DNA of 64,000 bases from Desulfomonile tiedjei (GTDB taxonomy: Bacteria > Desulfobacterota > Desulfomonilia > Desulfomonilales > Desulfomonilaceae): contig JACRDG010000006.1 in NCBI GenBank assembly GCA_016218715.1, positions 1 through 64,000 on the forward strand. The letters run 5' to 3'. Under the pieces are notes generated by a model. The model had not been told where the DNA came from. It saw nothing but the letters and a program-made list of their open reading frames with translations, and ran no database searches. A program made the position numbers and the translations under genes. Below, piece after piece: positions 35,317 to 43,442 of this stretch (within the stretch, counting starts at the first letter, position 1; every line of letters starts with the position of its first letter).

Positions 35317-36999
35317 ATGGAAAAGATCTGGCTCAAGTCGTATGCCCCCGGAGTGCCCGAGTCCATCGATTTCAGGCAACTCACCTTGCAGGAGGCCCTG
35401 ACGCAAACAGCGGCAAAGTATCCGCAAAACCGGGCCCTGATCTTTCAAGGTAAGGCCGTCAGCTATGCGGAACTGGATCAGATGGTTTCGCGGTTCGCGT
35501 CCGCGCTGAAGGCACTCGGGGTCAAGCCCGGCGATCGGGTCGCTCTCTTGCTCCCGAATCTGGTTCAAACGGTGGTGGGGATCTACGGGGCTCTACGTCT
35601 TGGCGCGTTGGCGGTACCGAACAATCCCCTCTACACGGACCGCGAACTTGAGCACCAGTTGAACGATTCCGGGTCAGAGGTCTTGTTGTGCCTGGACATT
35701 ATCATTCCCAGGATGCTGAAGTTACGGGATCGGACAAGGGTCAAGCAGATCATCTCCTGCCACGTGAGGGACTATCTCCCCTTTCCGCTCAAGCAGCTCT
35801 TCCCTTTCGTAAAACGCGACATGCACCTGAAGACGCCTCAGGGGAAGGACATCTACGAGTTCACCGACCTCCTGTGGAATCACGGTCCCATCGAGGGGAA
35901 TTACCCCGCGCACATGGACGACACCGCGGTGCTCATCTATACCGGAGGGACCACCGGCGTGTCGAAAGGGGTGGAACTTACCCAGCGGAATCTTTCCTAC
36001 AATTGCCAGCAGGGTCGAGCGTGGTGCCCGACTTTTGAGGACGGCAAAGAAGTGGTGCTCGGTTGCCTCCCGTTTTTCCATTCGTACGGCATGACCGGCG
36101 CAATGAACATGTCGATCGTCCACGGATGGGCCAACGTGCTCATCGCCAAGCCTGAGGCGAAAGCCATATTGGAAGCGGTTCACAAGCAGCGGGTCACGTT
36201 CATTCCTGGAGTCCCTACCCTGTTCAACGCGATGATCAATTACCCTGAGACCAAGAAGTACGATCTCAGCAGCGTCAAGGCGTGCTTGTCCGGGGCCGCT
36301 CCTTTGGCGTTGGAGACCATTCGCGGATTCAAGGATCTCACCGGAATCATGATCTCCGAAGCGTACGGCCTGACCGAGACTTCGCCATGCACCCACGGCA
36401 TTCCCTTTGGCGGGAAGGAAAAGCCCGGATGTATTGGCCTCCCCGTTCCCGATACCGACGCTAAACTCGTGGACGTGGATGATTACACGAGAGAAATCAC
36501 TGCCTTCGGAGAACCTGGCGAGCTGTGCATTAAAGGCCCCCAGGTTATGAAAGGATATCTCAATCGACCTGACGAGACCGCTGCAGTGATCAAGGACGGG
36601 TGGCTGCTGACCGGCGACATCGCGACCGTGGACGAGGAAGGATACTTCACCATAGTGGATCGGAAGAAGGACCTGATCATCTCTGGTGGGTTCAACATCT
36701 TTCCCAGAGAAGTGGATGAGATTCTCTTCGCTCATCCAAAGATCAGCGAGGCGTGTGCCATCGGGGTGCCGGACAGCCATTCCGGAGAACGGGTGAAAGC
36801 CTACGTGGTCCTGAAAGCCGGCCAAACCGCCACGGAGGAGGAAATCATCGAGTTCTGCCGAGAGAAACTGGCTCGGTACAAGGTGCCGAAGTACGTGGAA
36901 TTCATGACTGAATTGCCCAAGAGCGCGGTGGGAAAGATTTTGCGCAAAGAACTCCGGGCTGCGGAAGCGGCCAAGGGCAAAGGCGATACCGCACGTTGA
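35317..36999 (+). CDS. Acyl-CoA ligase (long-chain fatty-acid-CoA ligase type)
   Basis: The 560-residue ANL-superfamily enzyme activates a carboxylic acid through an acyl-adenylate. Motifs in order: the P-loop LIYTGGTTGVSKGVELT at about residue 210, FFHSYGMTGA, ISEAYGLTETSPCTHG, GWLLTGDIATVDEEGYFTIV, DRKKDLIISGGFNIFPREVD and the catalytic lysine in PKSAVGKILRKEL. It is closest in look to FadD-type ligases. The ATG at 35317 follows GGAGG. It lies 216 bp after etfA on the same strand, supporting fatty-acid or related carboxylate activation before beta-oxidation. The exact chain length cannot be told. Confidence 0.92.
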   Translation: MEKIWLKSYAPGVPESIDFRQLTLQEALTQTAAKYPQNRALIFQGKAVSYAELDQMVSRFASALKALGVKPGDRVALLLPNLVQTVVGIYGALRLGALAVPNNPLYTDRELEHQLNDSGSEVLLCLDIIIPRMLKLRDRTRVKQIISCHVRDYLPFPLKQLFPFVKRDMHLKTPQGKDIYEFTDLLWNHGPIEGNYPAHMDDTAVLIYTGGTTGVSKGVELTQRNLSYNCQQGRAWCPTFEDGKEVVLGCLPFFHSYGMTGAMNMSIVHGWANVLIAKPEAKAILEAVHKQRVTFIPGVPTLFNAMINYPETKKYDLSSVKACLSGAAPLALETIRGFKDLTGIMISEAYGLTETSPCTHGIPFGGKEKPGCIGLPVPDTDAKLVDVDDYTREITAFGEPGELCIKGPQVMKGYLNRPDETAAVIKDGWLLTGDIATVDEEGYFTIVDRKKDLIISGGFNIFPREVDEILFAHPKISEACAIGVPDSHSGERVKAYVVLKAGQTATEEEIIEFCREKLARYKVPKYVEFMTELPKSAVGKILRKELRAAEAAKGKGDTAR

Positions 37000-37125
37000 C
37001 GTGGGGCAGTATTAACCAGCGTTCCAAGGAGCACCTACCCCGTATGATGCGGCTTGCTTCCTGCGCCGTATCCCACCTACTCGGGGTGAGCGGCAGACCG
37101 TTGTCTGAAGAAAGCGTGTGACCCG

Positions 37126-37977
37126 TTGAGAACCTATCTCGAATGCGTGCCGTGTCTCGTACGTCAGGCTCTCGAAGCAGCGAGGCATGGCAGCCGAGAG
37201 GAAACGGTTCACAAGAAGGTGCTGGGCAGGGTCCTGTCTTCACTGGCAGGGGCCGACCTGAGCCAACCACCGCCGGTTCTGGGTGGTATGATACATCGCA
37301 CGGTCAGAGAGATCACGGGCGATCCTGACCCGTACGCCGAAGCGAAGACTCGTTTCGATCTCATGATTCTGGAACTGCTCGACAGCTTCAGGCGGCTTGT
37401 CGAGATCTCCGATTCACCCTTGGAAACAGCCGTACGACTCGCGATCGCGGGGAATATCATCGATTTCTCGGTCAATGCGGCCCCGAACAGCTCGGACATC
37501 CGAAACGGAGTGAAAGAGTCGCTGTCGTTGCCCCTCTCCGCGGTTTCGGTGCGGCAACTGGGTGATGCAGTGACGCGTGCCCGAAATATCCTCTATCTCG
37601 GAGACAACGCGGGCGAGATCGTTCTGGATAGGCTGTTGATCGAACAATTCCCGCACGAAAGACTGACTTTTGTAGTTAAAGGGACGCCGGTCATAAACGA
37701 TGTTACGTGCCTAGACGCGGATACCTCCGGCATGTCGGAACTCGTAGAAGTCATCGACAATGGCTCCGACGTTCCAGGGACGTTTCTGCCGTCCTGTTCC
37801 CCATCGTTCCGCGAGCGCTTCGACCGTGCCGACCTGATCATTTCCAAGGGTCAGGGAAACTATGAAACATTGAGCGAAGTGCCCAAGACCATTTTCTTCC
37901 TGTTCAAGGCCAAGTGCCCGGTAATCACCATGGACACCGGTATGGAACCAGGGAGTCTGGTATTGATGAAACACTAA
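37126..37977 (+). CDS. DUF89/ARMT1-like metal-dependent phosphatase
   Basis: The 283-residue protein begins RTYLECVPCLVRQALEAARH, the usual start of the DUF89 family of AF1104 type. Metal and phosphate-binding phrases are YLGDNAGEIVLDRLLIE, VKGTPVINDVT, and ISKGQGNYETLSE near residue 245. DUF89 proteins are metal-dependent phosphatases that remove harmful sugar or cofactor phosphates. The start must be TTG at 37126, since no ATG or GTG fits. It lies 127 bp after the acyl-CoA ligase gene. Confidence 0.83.
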   Translation: MRTYLECVPCLVRQALEAARHGSREETVHKKVLGRVLSSLAGADLSQPPPVLGGMIHRTVREITGDPDPYAEAKTRFDLMILELLDSFRRLVEISDSPLETAVRLAIAGNIIDFSVNAAPNSSDIRNGVKESLSLPLSAVSVRQLGDAVTRARNILYLGDNAGEIVLDRLLIEQFPHERLTFVVKGTPVINDVTCLDADTSGMSELVEVIDNGSDVPGTFLPSCSPSFRERFDRADLIISKGQGNYETLSEVPKTIFFLFKAKCPVITMDTGMEPGSLVLMKH

Positions 37978-38042
37978 CTCCGGTCCGCTTTCCGACGGCA
38001 AAGATTCCGTATCTTCGATTTACCGCTGCCGAAGGGTCTTCC

Positions 38043-38071
38043 TTGACACCCGAGGGTGCAGACGGTATAAT
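38043..38071 (+). promoter_or_regulatory. Perfect consensus sigma-70 promoter
   Basis: TTGACA (38043-38048), 17 bp, TATAAT (38066-38071): both boxes and the spacer match consensus exactly. The downstream leader is about 175 nt before the receiver-like gene at 38252. Confidence 0.7.
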
Positions 38072-38251
38072 TCTCTTGTTTTTCCGTGCCCTTCCTTCAA
38101 CAGAATGCGAAGGCTGAACTCGCCTCTTCCAATCGGGCAGACGCTTGGGGAATCGTGCGCCCGCACACTCCAGCAGGCTTTTGACATCGAAGGCTTCGGA
38201 CAGACCCGGCTCACCGGAGAGTGGGACGAGAAAAGAGCGAGGTAGCCGCCC

Positions 38252-38614
38252 ATGAGGATCCTAGTCGCAGAGCATGATACGGCCACGATGGACTTGCTCG
38301 GAAGCAACCTGAATGCGTGGGGCTACGAGTTGCTCCAATGTTCCAACGGCACGGAAGCCTGGCAGGTACTGGATCGCGAAAGCCCTCCCAAACTGGCCAT
38401 CTTGGAATGGGACCTGCCGGAGATAAGCGGAGCCCAGATATGCAGAAGAGTCCGAGAACTCCAAGGCCGGCCACGTTTGGACCTGGAGTGGATCCGGATA
38501 GAAATAGCCGCGCGGATCATCCCCGGAGAAGGTCGCAAGCGTGACCGAACGCATGAGACGTCGAATGGCAATCAATACGCCGGCTATTGCAGAAGCAAGC
38601 TTGCCGGAATGTGA
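38252..38614 (+). pseudogene. Receiver-domain fragment (C-terminal half missing)
   Basis: The first 70 residues follow a CheY-like receiver: RILVAEHDTATMDLLGSNL, YELLQCSNGTEAWQVL, and LAILEWDLPEISGAQICRRV. The phosphoacceptor aspartate position (usually LLDWMLP) is Glu here, and the switch Thr and conserved Lys are missing because homology stops at about residue 72. The next 50 residues (GEGRKRDRTHETSNGNQ and on) look like out-of-frame or fused DNA. GAGGTAGCC stands upstream of the ATG. It may be a decayed gene, or a short constitutive receiver-like protein, as Glu can mimic phospho-Asp. Confidence 0.5.
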
Positions 38615-38773
38615 TACGGTGCAGTTGGGATCGTCTTGGCCTGGAGCGGCCACCTACAGGATCACGCGAGGATGCGGTCTAGATCTCCGCCAACGGAGAC
38701 AGTACGAGAAGATCTCGTCCTGGGCTACCGCAGCTGTCCAACTCCCATCAACCACACGGTGGCGACCGGCTCT

Positions 38774-40882
38774 ATGAAGGTAAAGATCGCCCTTCTGGTC
38801 TTTCTAGGACTCGTCCATATCTCAGTGACGCTGCTCACGGTTGTTCCCGGGTACCTCAGTATTGATGAGGCACTCTTTCACTGGATGACCAACAGCTTCT
38901 CAAGGACAGGCGGGCTCGCTCTCCCCAACGGCTACCAGGAGTATCCTTCCGAGGAATTGGTCCACCCGTACCTGCGCTTACATGCAGGCGAGCTGTTCTC
39001 GCCTATCCCATACCTGTTTCCAATCCTGGCTACCCCGTTCTATCGTGTTTTCGGGTTCTTCGGCCTTTTCTTCCTCAACGCGCTCGGGTTCATGGCCGTA
39101 GTGGGCCTGGTCTTCCTGATCGCTCGAGAGCTTTTTCGCGATCGGGATCTGGCTCTGAATGCTTGCCTGATTTTGGCGCTTGCCACCTTTGCATGGGAGT
39201 ATTCGCAGGCCGCGTGGCCTCATGCCACGAGTCTTGTGTTCGTGACCGCTTCATATTTTCTCTGTGTCCTCGCATACGGATCGAGAACGCGCGGCCGGGC
39301 TGCGCTGTTCGCACTTGCTGCGGGATTTGTCGCCGCCTGCGGTGCCGGGGTGAGGATAGATACACTCCTGGTGATACCGGGGCTAATTTTGCCCTTCCTG
39401 TTTGCGAGACCGTGGCGTCCCGCGGACGCGGCCCTAGTGGTGCTGGGTGCAGTCCCCGGTCTGGCGATGCTGGCCATAACGAACTTCATAAAATTTGGAT
39501 CGTACAATCCACTCTCCTATGGCCAGGATGCATCGAGACCGCTGCTCAATACACCCTTGGCGCCGCCCGTAGAGATTATCGTTGCCGCCCTGGGGGTGAT
39601 CCTTCTCGTATGGATTCTCACACGATCCTCGGTGGAGGAGTTGGCTCGTAAACACGCCCTCGCACTAATCACGGCCGTCGTTGCCGTGGCCGTTGTCACG
39701 GTGGTTCTGGTTCCAGGAATGTCCGATTTCGTCGAAGGGTTTCTTACCAATGCGTATACCGCCCTGGTCGATATCAGGTCCCTCGATCCCAGCATAGTCT
39801 GGGCGCCTGGCGTGAGAACGGCAGGCGGCGGTGTAGTCTACATTGGAGCGCACAAGAAGGCGCTCCTGCAGAGCCTGCCTTTTCTCCCGCTGCTTCTCGT
39901 TCCCATTGCAAGGCTTGCCCGCGGAGGAAAGGACTTCTCCGCTCTGGCCATGCTTCTGGTCGTGCCTCTCACGGTCATGGCGTACAGTTCCTACTCTTTC
40001 CTCCAAGGTGAAGGAGGGGGAGGATTGTGCCTCAACAGCCGGTACCTCCTGCCATGCCTGCCGTTTGTAGCAATTCTATGCGCGTATGCGCTGAAGGAAT
40101 TGAAGATGTGCTGGGGTGCGAAAGGGAGCCGCCTGGTACCGGCAGCAGCGATGCTGCTGACCGTCGTCGCCTACCTCCTTTTGATTGAGAAACTGTTTCC
40201 GACGCCGGACTTGCTGGAGTTCCCATTGCTCAGACTGCCGTTGCTCGTCGGTTTCTGTCTCCTGGTGCTGCTGGCGGCCGTTCTCGCAGCAGAGAACCGC
40301 AACATCCGGTGGCTCCGTGGGACCGCGTCGGCGGCGGTGGTTGTTGCCTTGACCTGGGCCTGCCTGGTGGCCTTCCTGTATGACTATCCCCACCACAGGC
40401 ACGTGCGGAGGGTGCACTACGACTTTGGGGTCAAGCTTCTTGAAGTGGTCCCCGCTCATTCGATCTTCTTTGCCGGTTACGGATTCTTTACCGCGTCGGT
40501 CAATCTCATCGAGAAGGGAGACGTGTACCTGGCGTTCCCTGAAAGGGACCGCTTCAGAGACTTCCCGGAGCTACTGAAGTTCTCTCTGAACGAGGGGAGG
40601 CGATCCTTTGCGATTCTGCCCGAAACGTTGTGGGAACAACTTCAGGCAGGACCCTTGAAGGGTCTGGAGATCAAGCCGCTGGTGGTATACGGGACATCAG
40701 TGATGGCTGAAATTTCGTTGCCTCGTGAAGGCCGAGGGGAGGCTCGTTTTGGTTCTCCGGTAAACCCGGCGCATCAGATGTCTTTGAAATCCGTGTCCCT
40801 CAGGACAGCGCCGATCTTCCTGAGCTCTTGGCCGAACTCGCCGACGAGACGTTTCAGGATCTCTTCGTGTTCACTACGATAG
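38774..40882 (+). CDS. Polytopic membrane glycosyltransferase-like protein (GT39/ArnT type)
   Basis: About 702 residues with many membrane helices. The first large loop after helix 1 contains PGYLSIDEALFHWM, resembling the acidic motif of lipid-linked-sugar-dependent glycosyltransferases of the GT39/GT83 type. A second half has further helices and a soluble C-terminal domain (SIFFAGYGFFTASVNLI). The start at 38774 (MKVKIALLVFLGLVHISV) gives a proper first helix; earlier in-frame starts would add unrelated residues. The last 36 codons overlap the 3' end of the convergent kinase gene by 109 bp. Donor and acceptor are unknown. Confidence 0.75.
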   Translation: MKVKIALLVFLGLVHISVTLLTVVPGYLSIDEALFHWMTNSFSRTGGLALPNGYQEYPSEELVHPYLRLHAGELFSPIPYLFPILATPFYRVFGFFGLFFLNALGFMAVVGLVFLIARELFRDRDLALNACLILALATFAWEYSQAAWPHATSLVFVTASYFLCVLAYGSRTRGRAALFALAAGFVAACGAGVRIDTLLVIPGLILPFLFARPWRPADAALVVLGAVPGLAMLAITNFIKFGSYNPLSYGQDASRPLLNTPLAPPVEIIVAALGVILLVWILTRSSVEELARKHALALITAVVAVAVVTVVLVPGMSDFVEGFLTNAYTALVDIRSLDPSIVWAPGVRTAGGGVVYIGAHKKALLQSLPFLPLLLVPIARLARGGKDFSALAMLLVVPLTVMAYSSYSFLQGEGGGGLCLNSRYLLPCLPFVAILCAYALKELKMCWGAKGSRLVPAAAMLLTVVAYLLLIEKLFPTPDLLEFPLLRLPLLVGFCLLVLLAAVLAAENRNIRWLRGTASAAVVVALTWACLVAFLYDYPHHRHVRRVHYDFGVKLLEVVPAHSIFFAGYGFFTASVNLIEKGDVYLAFPERDRFRDFPELLKFSLNEGRRSFAILPETLWEQLQAGPLKGLEIKPLVVYGTSVMAEISLPREGRGEARFGSPVNPAHQMSLKSVSLRTAPIFLSSWPNSPTRRFRISSCSLR

Positions 40883-42216
40883 AACAAGAACAGCCCCATC
40901 ATGTTGACATGCCGTTCCGGTTCCGCGAGAGGCGCCACCCCTAGTTGCCGAGAAAGCGGCTGGAGATCGTGAATGATCTCCTCCATGCTTTGATACCGGA
41001 GTGTCGGGTCTTTTTCGGATGATTTTACGAGAAACCTGTGCAGTTCGTCCGGGAGGTCCGGGATCACGAGACGCGGATCGGGGATATGTTCGTACAAGTG
41101 GCACTGCAGCAGGTTGGCAATATCGTTATCAGGAAAGGCCTCCTGACCGGTGATTATGCGGTATGCGGAGATCCCGAGCGAGTAGATGTCGGACCGTTCA
41201 TCGAGCAGGCCCATGCGGATCTGTTCCGGAGAGAAATACCGCGGGGTGCCCACCAGCCGATCCCCCTTGGTCCCGGGCCGGCGAGCCAATCCGAAATCAA
41301 GGATCTTGGCTTTGTCGTTCTTCTGAATAAAGATGTTTCCCGGTTTGACATCGCCGTGAATGATCCCCTTTTCGTGAGCGTATCCGAGGCCGTGGCATAC
41401 CTGGAGCAGAATATTGAGGGCTCTGGGCAGAGGCACCCGTGTGACTTCCCGCAGCATCTCGACCAGCGATACCCCTTCCAGCTGTTCCATGATGATGAAG
41501 ACCGTGCGATACAGTTGCTCGATGTCATATACCTTGACAATATTCTCGTGGTTCAGATTCGCGATGACCCGCGCCTCATTCTGAAATTTCTCAAGGAAAT
41601 CCGGGTCCATGGCCATGTTGTGCTTGAGCATCTTGATGGCCACAGGCATGTTCAGCATCGTGTGGACCCCTTTGTACACGATACTCCAACCACCTCTCCC
41701 CAGTACTTCGGTGATGACGTACTTCCCGACCGTGCGGTCCGCTGTGAGGGTTGCGCGGGCGAATCGGTCGGTCACGACCTGAGTGAGAAAATGCCGTATC
41801 TCAGGATACTGGTTACAAATCCCTTCGAATGCAGTCCTGCTCAGGCGCCAGAGGTCCATGTCGGTCTGGGCGTCGACGTGAGCGTTGCGGTGCTCACCCG
41901 TCAGGATAGCCATCTCCCCCACCAGGTCGCCTGGACCGAGGACCGCAAGCGGGCGTACAATGCCTGCCTTTTCAAGGCTGACGGAGCACGATCCGTTCTG
42001 AATGATGTAGAAGCTGTCCCCCTCGTCGCCTTGAGCTATGAGGCGCTCTCCGGAAGGCAAATGGACGGGCTTCATGGCTACCATCAGGTGGAATCTCGCG
42101 TCTTCGGGTATTGCCGCGAAAAAAGGAGTTTGAAGCAGGAACTGGTAATCCTGATCAGACATCCTGTCCTTCTTGGTCAAGAGTTCCTTCTTGCCCATGT
42201 CCTCCGGTTCTTTCAT
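40774..42216 (-). CDS. Cyclic-nucleotide-binding domain fused to a Hanks-type Ser/Thr kinase
   Basis: Residues about 30-145 form a CNB domain: GERLIAQGDEGDSFYIIQNG and the phosphate-binding cassette GEMAILTGEHRNAHV with E101 and R110 conserved. A kinase domain spans about 165-425: Gly loop GRGGWSIVYKG, VAIK (K195), E214, catalytic loop IIHGDVKPGNIFI (D289, K291, N294), DFG at 307 and YFSPEQ. The usual HRD is HGD. No membrane segment is seen, so it is cytoplasmic. The order CNB-kinase makes direct control by cAMP or cGMP plausible, as in eukaryotic PKG. GAGGGATTC precedes the ATG. A DUF4384 gene, often tied to such kinases, is divergent from it. Confidence 0.92.
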   Translation of the reverse strand: MKEPEDMGKKELLTKKDRMSDQDYQFLLQTPFFAAIPEDARFHLMVAMKPVHLPSGERLIAQGDEGDSFYIIQNGSCSVSLEKAGIVRPLAVLGPGDLVGEMAILTGEHRNAHVDAQTDMDLWRLSRTAFEGICNQYPEIRHFLTQVVTDRFARATLTADRTVGKYVITEVLGRGGWSIVYKGVHTMLNMPVAIKMLKHNMAMDPDFLEKFQNEARVIANLNHENIVKVYDIEQLYRTVFIIMEQLEGVSLVEMLREVTRVPLPRALNILLQVCHGLGYAHEKGIIHGDVKPGNIFIQKNDKAKILDFGLARRPGTKGDRLVGTPRYFSPEQIRMGLLDERSDIYSLGISAYRIITGQEAFPDNDIANLLQCHLYEHIPDPRLVIPDLPDELHRFLVKSSEKDPTLRYQSMEEIIHDLQPLSRQLGVAPLAEPERHVNMMGLFLFYRSEHEEILKRLVGEFGQELRKIGAVLRDTDFKDI

Positions 42217-42460
42217 GAATCCCTCGCGCGTTTTCGTCGGACATGACCGAGGTGGTCACGGGATCGGGGGGAGCCTATTCCGTCTCGTTTTCACGGCATA
42301 CCATTACCACAAAAGAGTAAGTGAATAAAGTTTGGAAGCCGGAAAAGTAGACGATGACCCGTGCGTGTCACCATCATAGCCGCAGGACAGGGATGACGCA
42401 CGGGGTTGGCTATGCCTCGGGCGCTTCAATGCGGCGACTCTCGCGGGGACGCAACATAAC

Positions 42461-42510
42461 GGGTAATCGTCAGTTCGACGGACTGTATTTGTCGCGGTGA
42501 ACGATTACCC
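42461..42510. other. Long-spaced inverted repeat between the kinase and DUF4384 genes
   Basis: GGGTAATCGT (42461-42470) and ACGATTACCC (42501-42510) form a perfect 10-bp inverted repeat with a 30-bp loop. It lies upstream of both divergent genes. It may be a regulator site or an RNA hairpin; the rest of the 423-bp intergenic region shows only the promoter noted separately. Confidence 0.5.
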
Positions 42511-42551
42511 TACCGGCTTGACCGGTCTCTCCGGATGGACGTCATCTTGTC

Positions 42552-42581
42552 TTGCAACCCCGTTGGATCAAGTGCTAGAAT
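42552..42581 (+). promoter_or_regulatory. Promoter for the DUF4384 gene
   Basis: TTGCAA (42552-42557) and TAGAAT (42576-42581) are spaced 18 bp, about 58 bp before the ATG at 42640. GAGGAGGGA is the ribosome binding site. Confidence 0.5.
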
Positions 42582-42639
42582 GGAAGCGCAAGGAAGGACC
42601 AGTTGAGCCGTACCTGGCGTACGGGACGAGGAGGGACCC

Positions 42640-43341
42640 ATGTCCACCCCATTGTGTCGGAGGATCGCTACTCTTGCGACCATCGTCGGATTTTCCGTCT
42701 TGACCTTTTCCCCGGCACTTGGCGCAGCGAGCGATCTCCCAAAAGATGCAGCGGCACTGCTGAATATCGGCAAAACAGGACCCAAGGCAATTGCCTTGAG
42801 CATTCGCACCGACAAGCCGGAGGACCATGCGTTCAAACCGGGCGATTCCCTGGTGCTGAATCTGAAAACCGCGAAGGAAGCGTACCTGAGCGCAATCTAC
42901 GTCTCATCTACCGGGGACGCGGTCGTCCTGCTTCCCAACAACGAGAATCCGAATGCTTTGGTGCCGGCTGACAAAGAATTCACGCTCTTCGGGAATGAGT
43001 CGTGCATCAAGGTCAAAATCAGCGACAAGATGAAAGAAGGGCAAATTGTCTTTTACGTCGCATCGAAGCCGCTCCGCTTAGAACCGCTCAGGCCTGCCGA
43101 AGGTCAACCGTGCGTGCAGATCTCGCATTCGGACACAAAGGACCTGCAACTCCTGGGCGAGAAGCTCGAGGGTTTGGCCAAAGACGAAGGATTCAACCGA
43201 GTGGTTATGCGCCTAAAGACCACGAGCGAAGCAGGCCTGTCCTTGAAGCTCATGGGGCTCCCCACCGCGGTCAAGAGTGAGAAGCCCGAGACCATCACCG
43301 GAGTTCAGGGGGCAAGACCGGAGAAAGGCAAGCCTGAGTAA
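42640..43341 (+). CDS. Exported DUF4384-domain protein
   Basis: The 233-residue protein starts with a signal peptide (RRIATLATIVGFSVLTFSPALGA). The mature part fits DUF4384: FKPGDSLVLNLKTAKEAYLS, AIYVSSTGDAVVLLPN, FTLFGNESCIKVKISDKMKE and GQIVFYVASKPL. DUF4384 is commonly found attached to or beside bacterial Ser/Thr kinases and is thought to be an extracytoplasmic domain of such systems. Here it is divergent from the CNB-kinase gene across a 423-bp region. No catalytic site is visible. Confidence 0.8.
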   Translation: MSTPLCRRIATLATIVGFSVLTFSPALGAASDLPKDAAALLNIGKTGPKAIALSIRTDKPEDHAFKPGDSLVLNLKTAKEAYLSAIYVSSTGDAVVLLPNNENPNALVPADKEFTLFGNESCIKVKISDKMKEGQIVFYVASKPLRLEPLRPAEGQPCVQISHSDTKDLQLLGEKLEGLAKDEGFNRVVMRLKTTSEAGLSLKLMGLPTAVKSEKPETITGVQGARPEKGKPE

Positions 43342-43442
43342 ACCGATCCGCGTGGGACGATCTCATCGAAGTATGACGGCAAGCGGGGGGCTGATTCGCG
43401 TCGGGAAGGTGGCTCGCGTGGTCAGTTGGAGAGAAACCGATC

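Noticed and set aside
2292-38614. Idea that the two receiver fragments (2292-2615 and 38252-38614) are halves of one split gene
   Set aside because: They lie 36 kb apart and their overlapping phosphoacceptor regions differ (LLDAMMPGMNG against ILEWDLPEISG), so they come from different genes.
38466-38780. A frameshift restoring the second half of the receiver
   Set aside because: No frame downstream shows the switch Thr strand or the conserved Lys, so a single base error does not explain the fragment.
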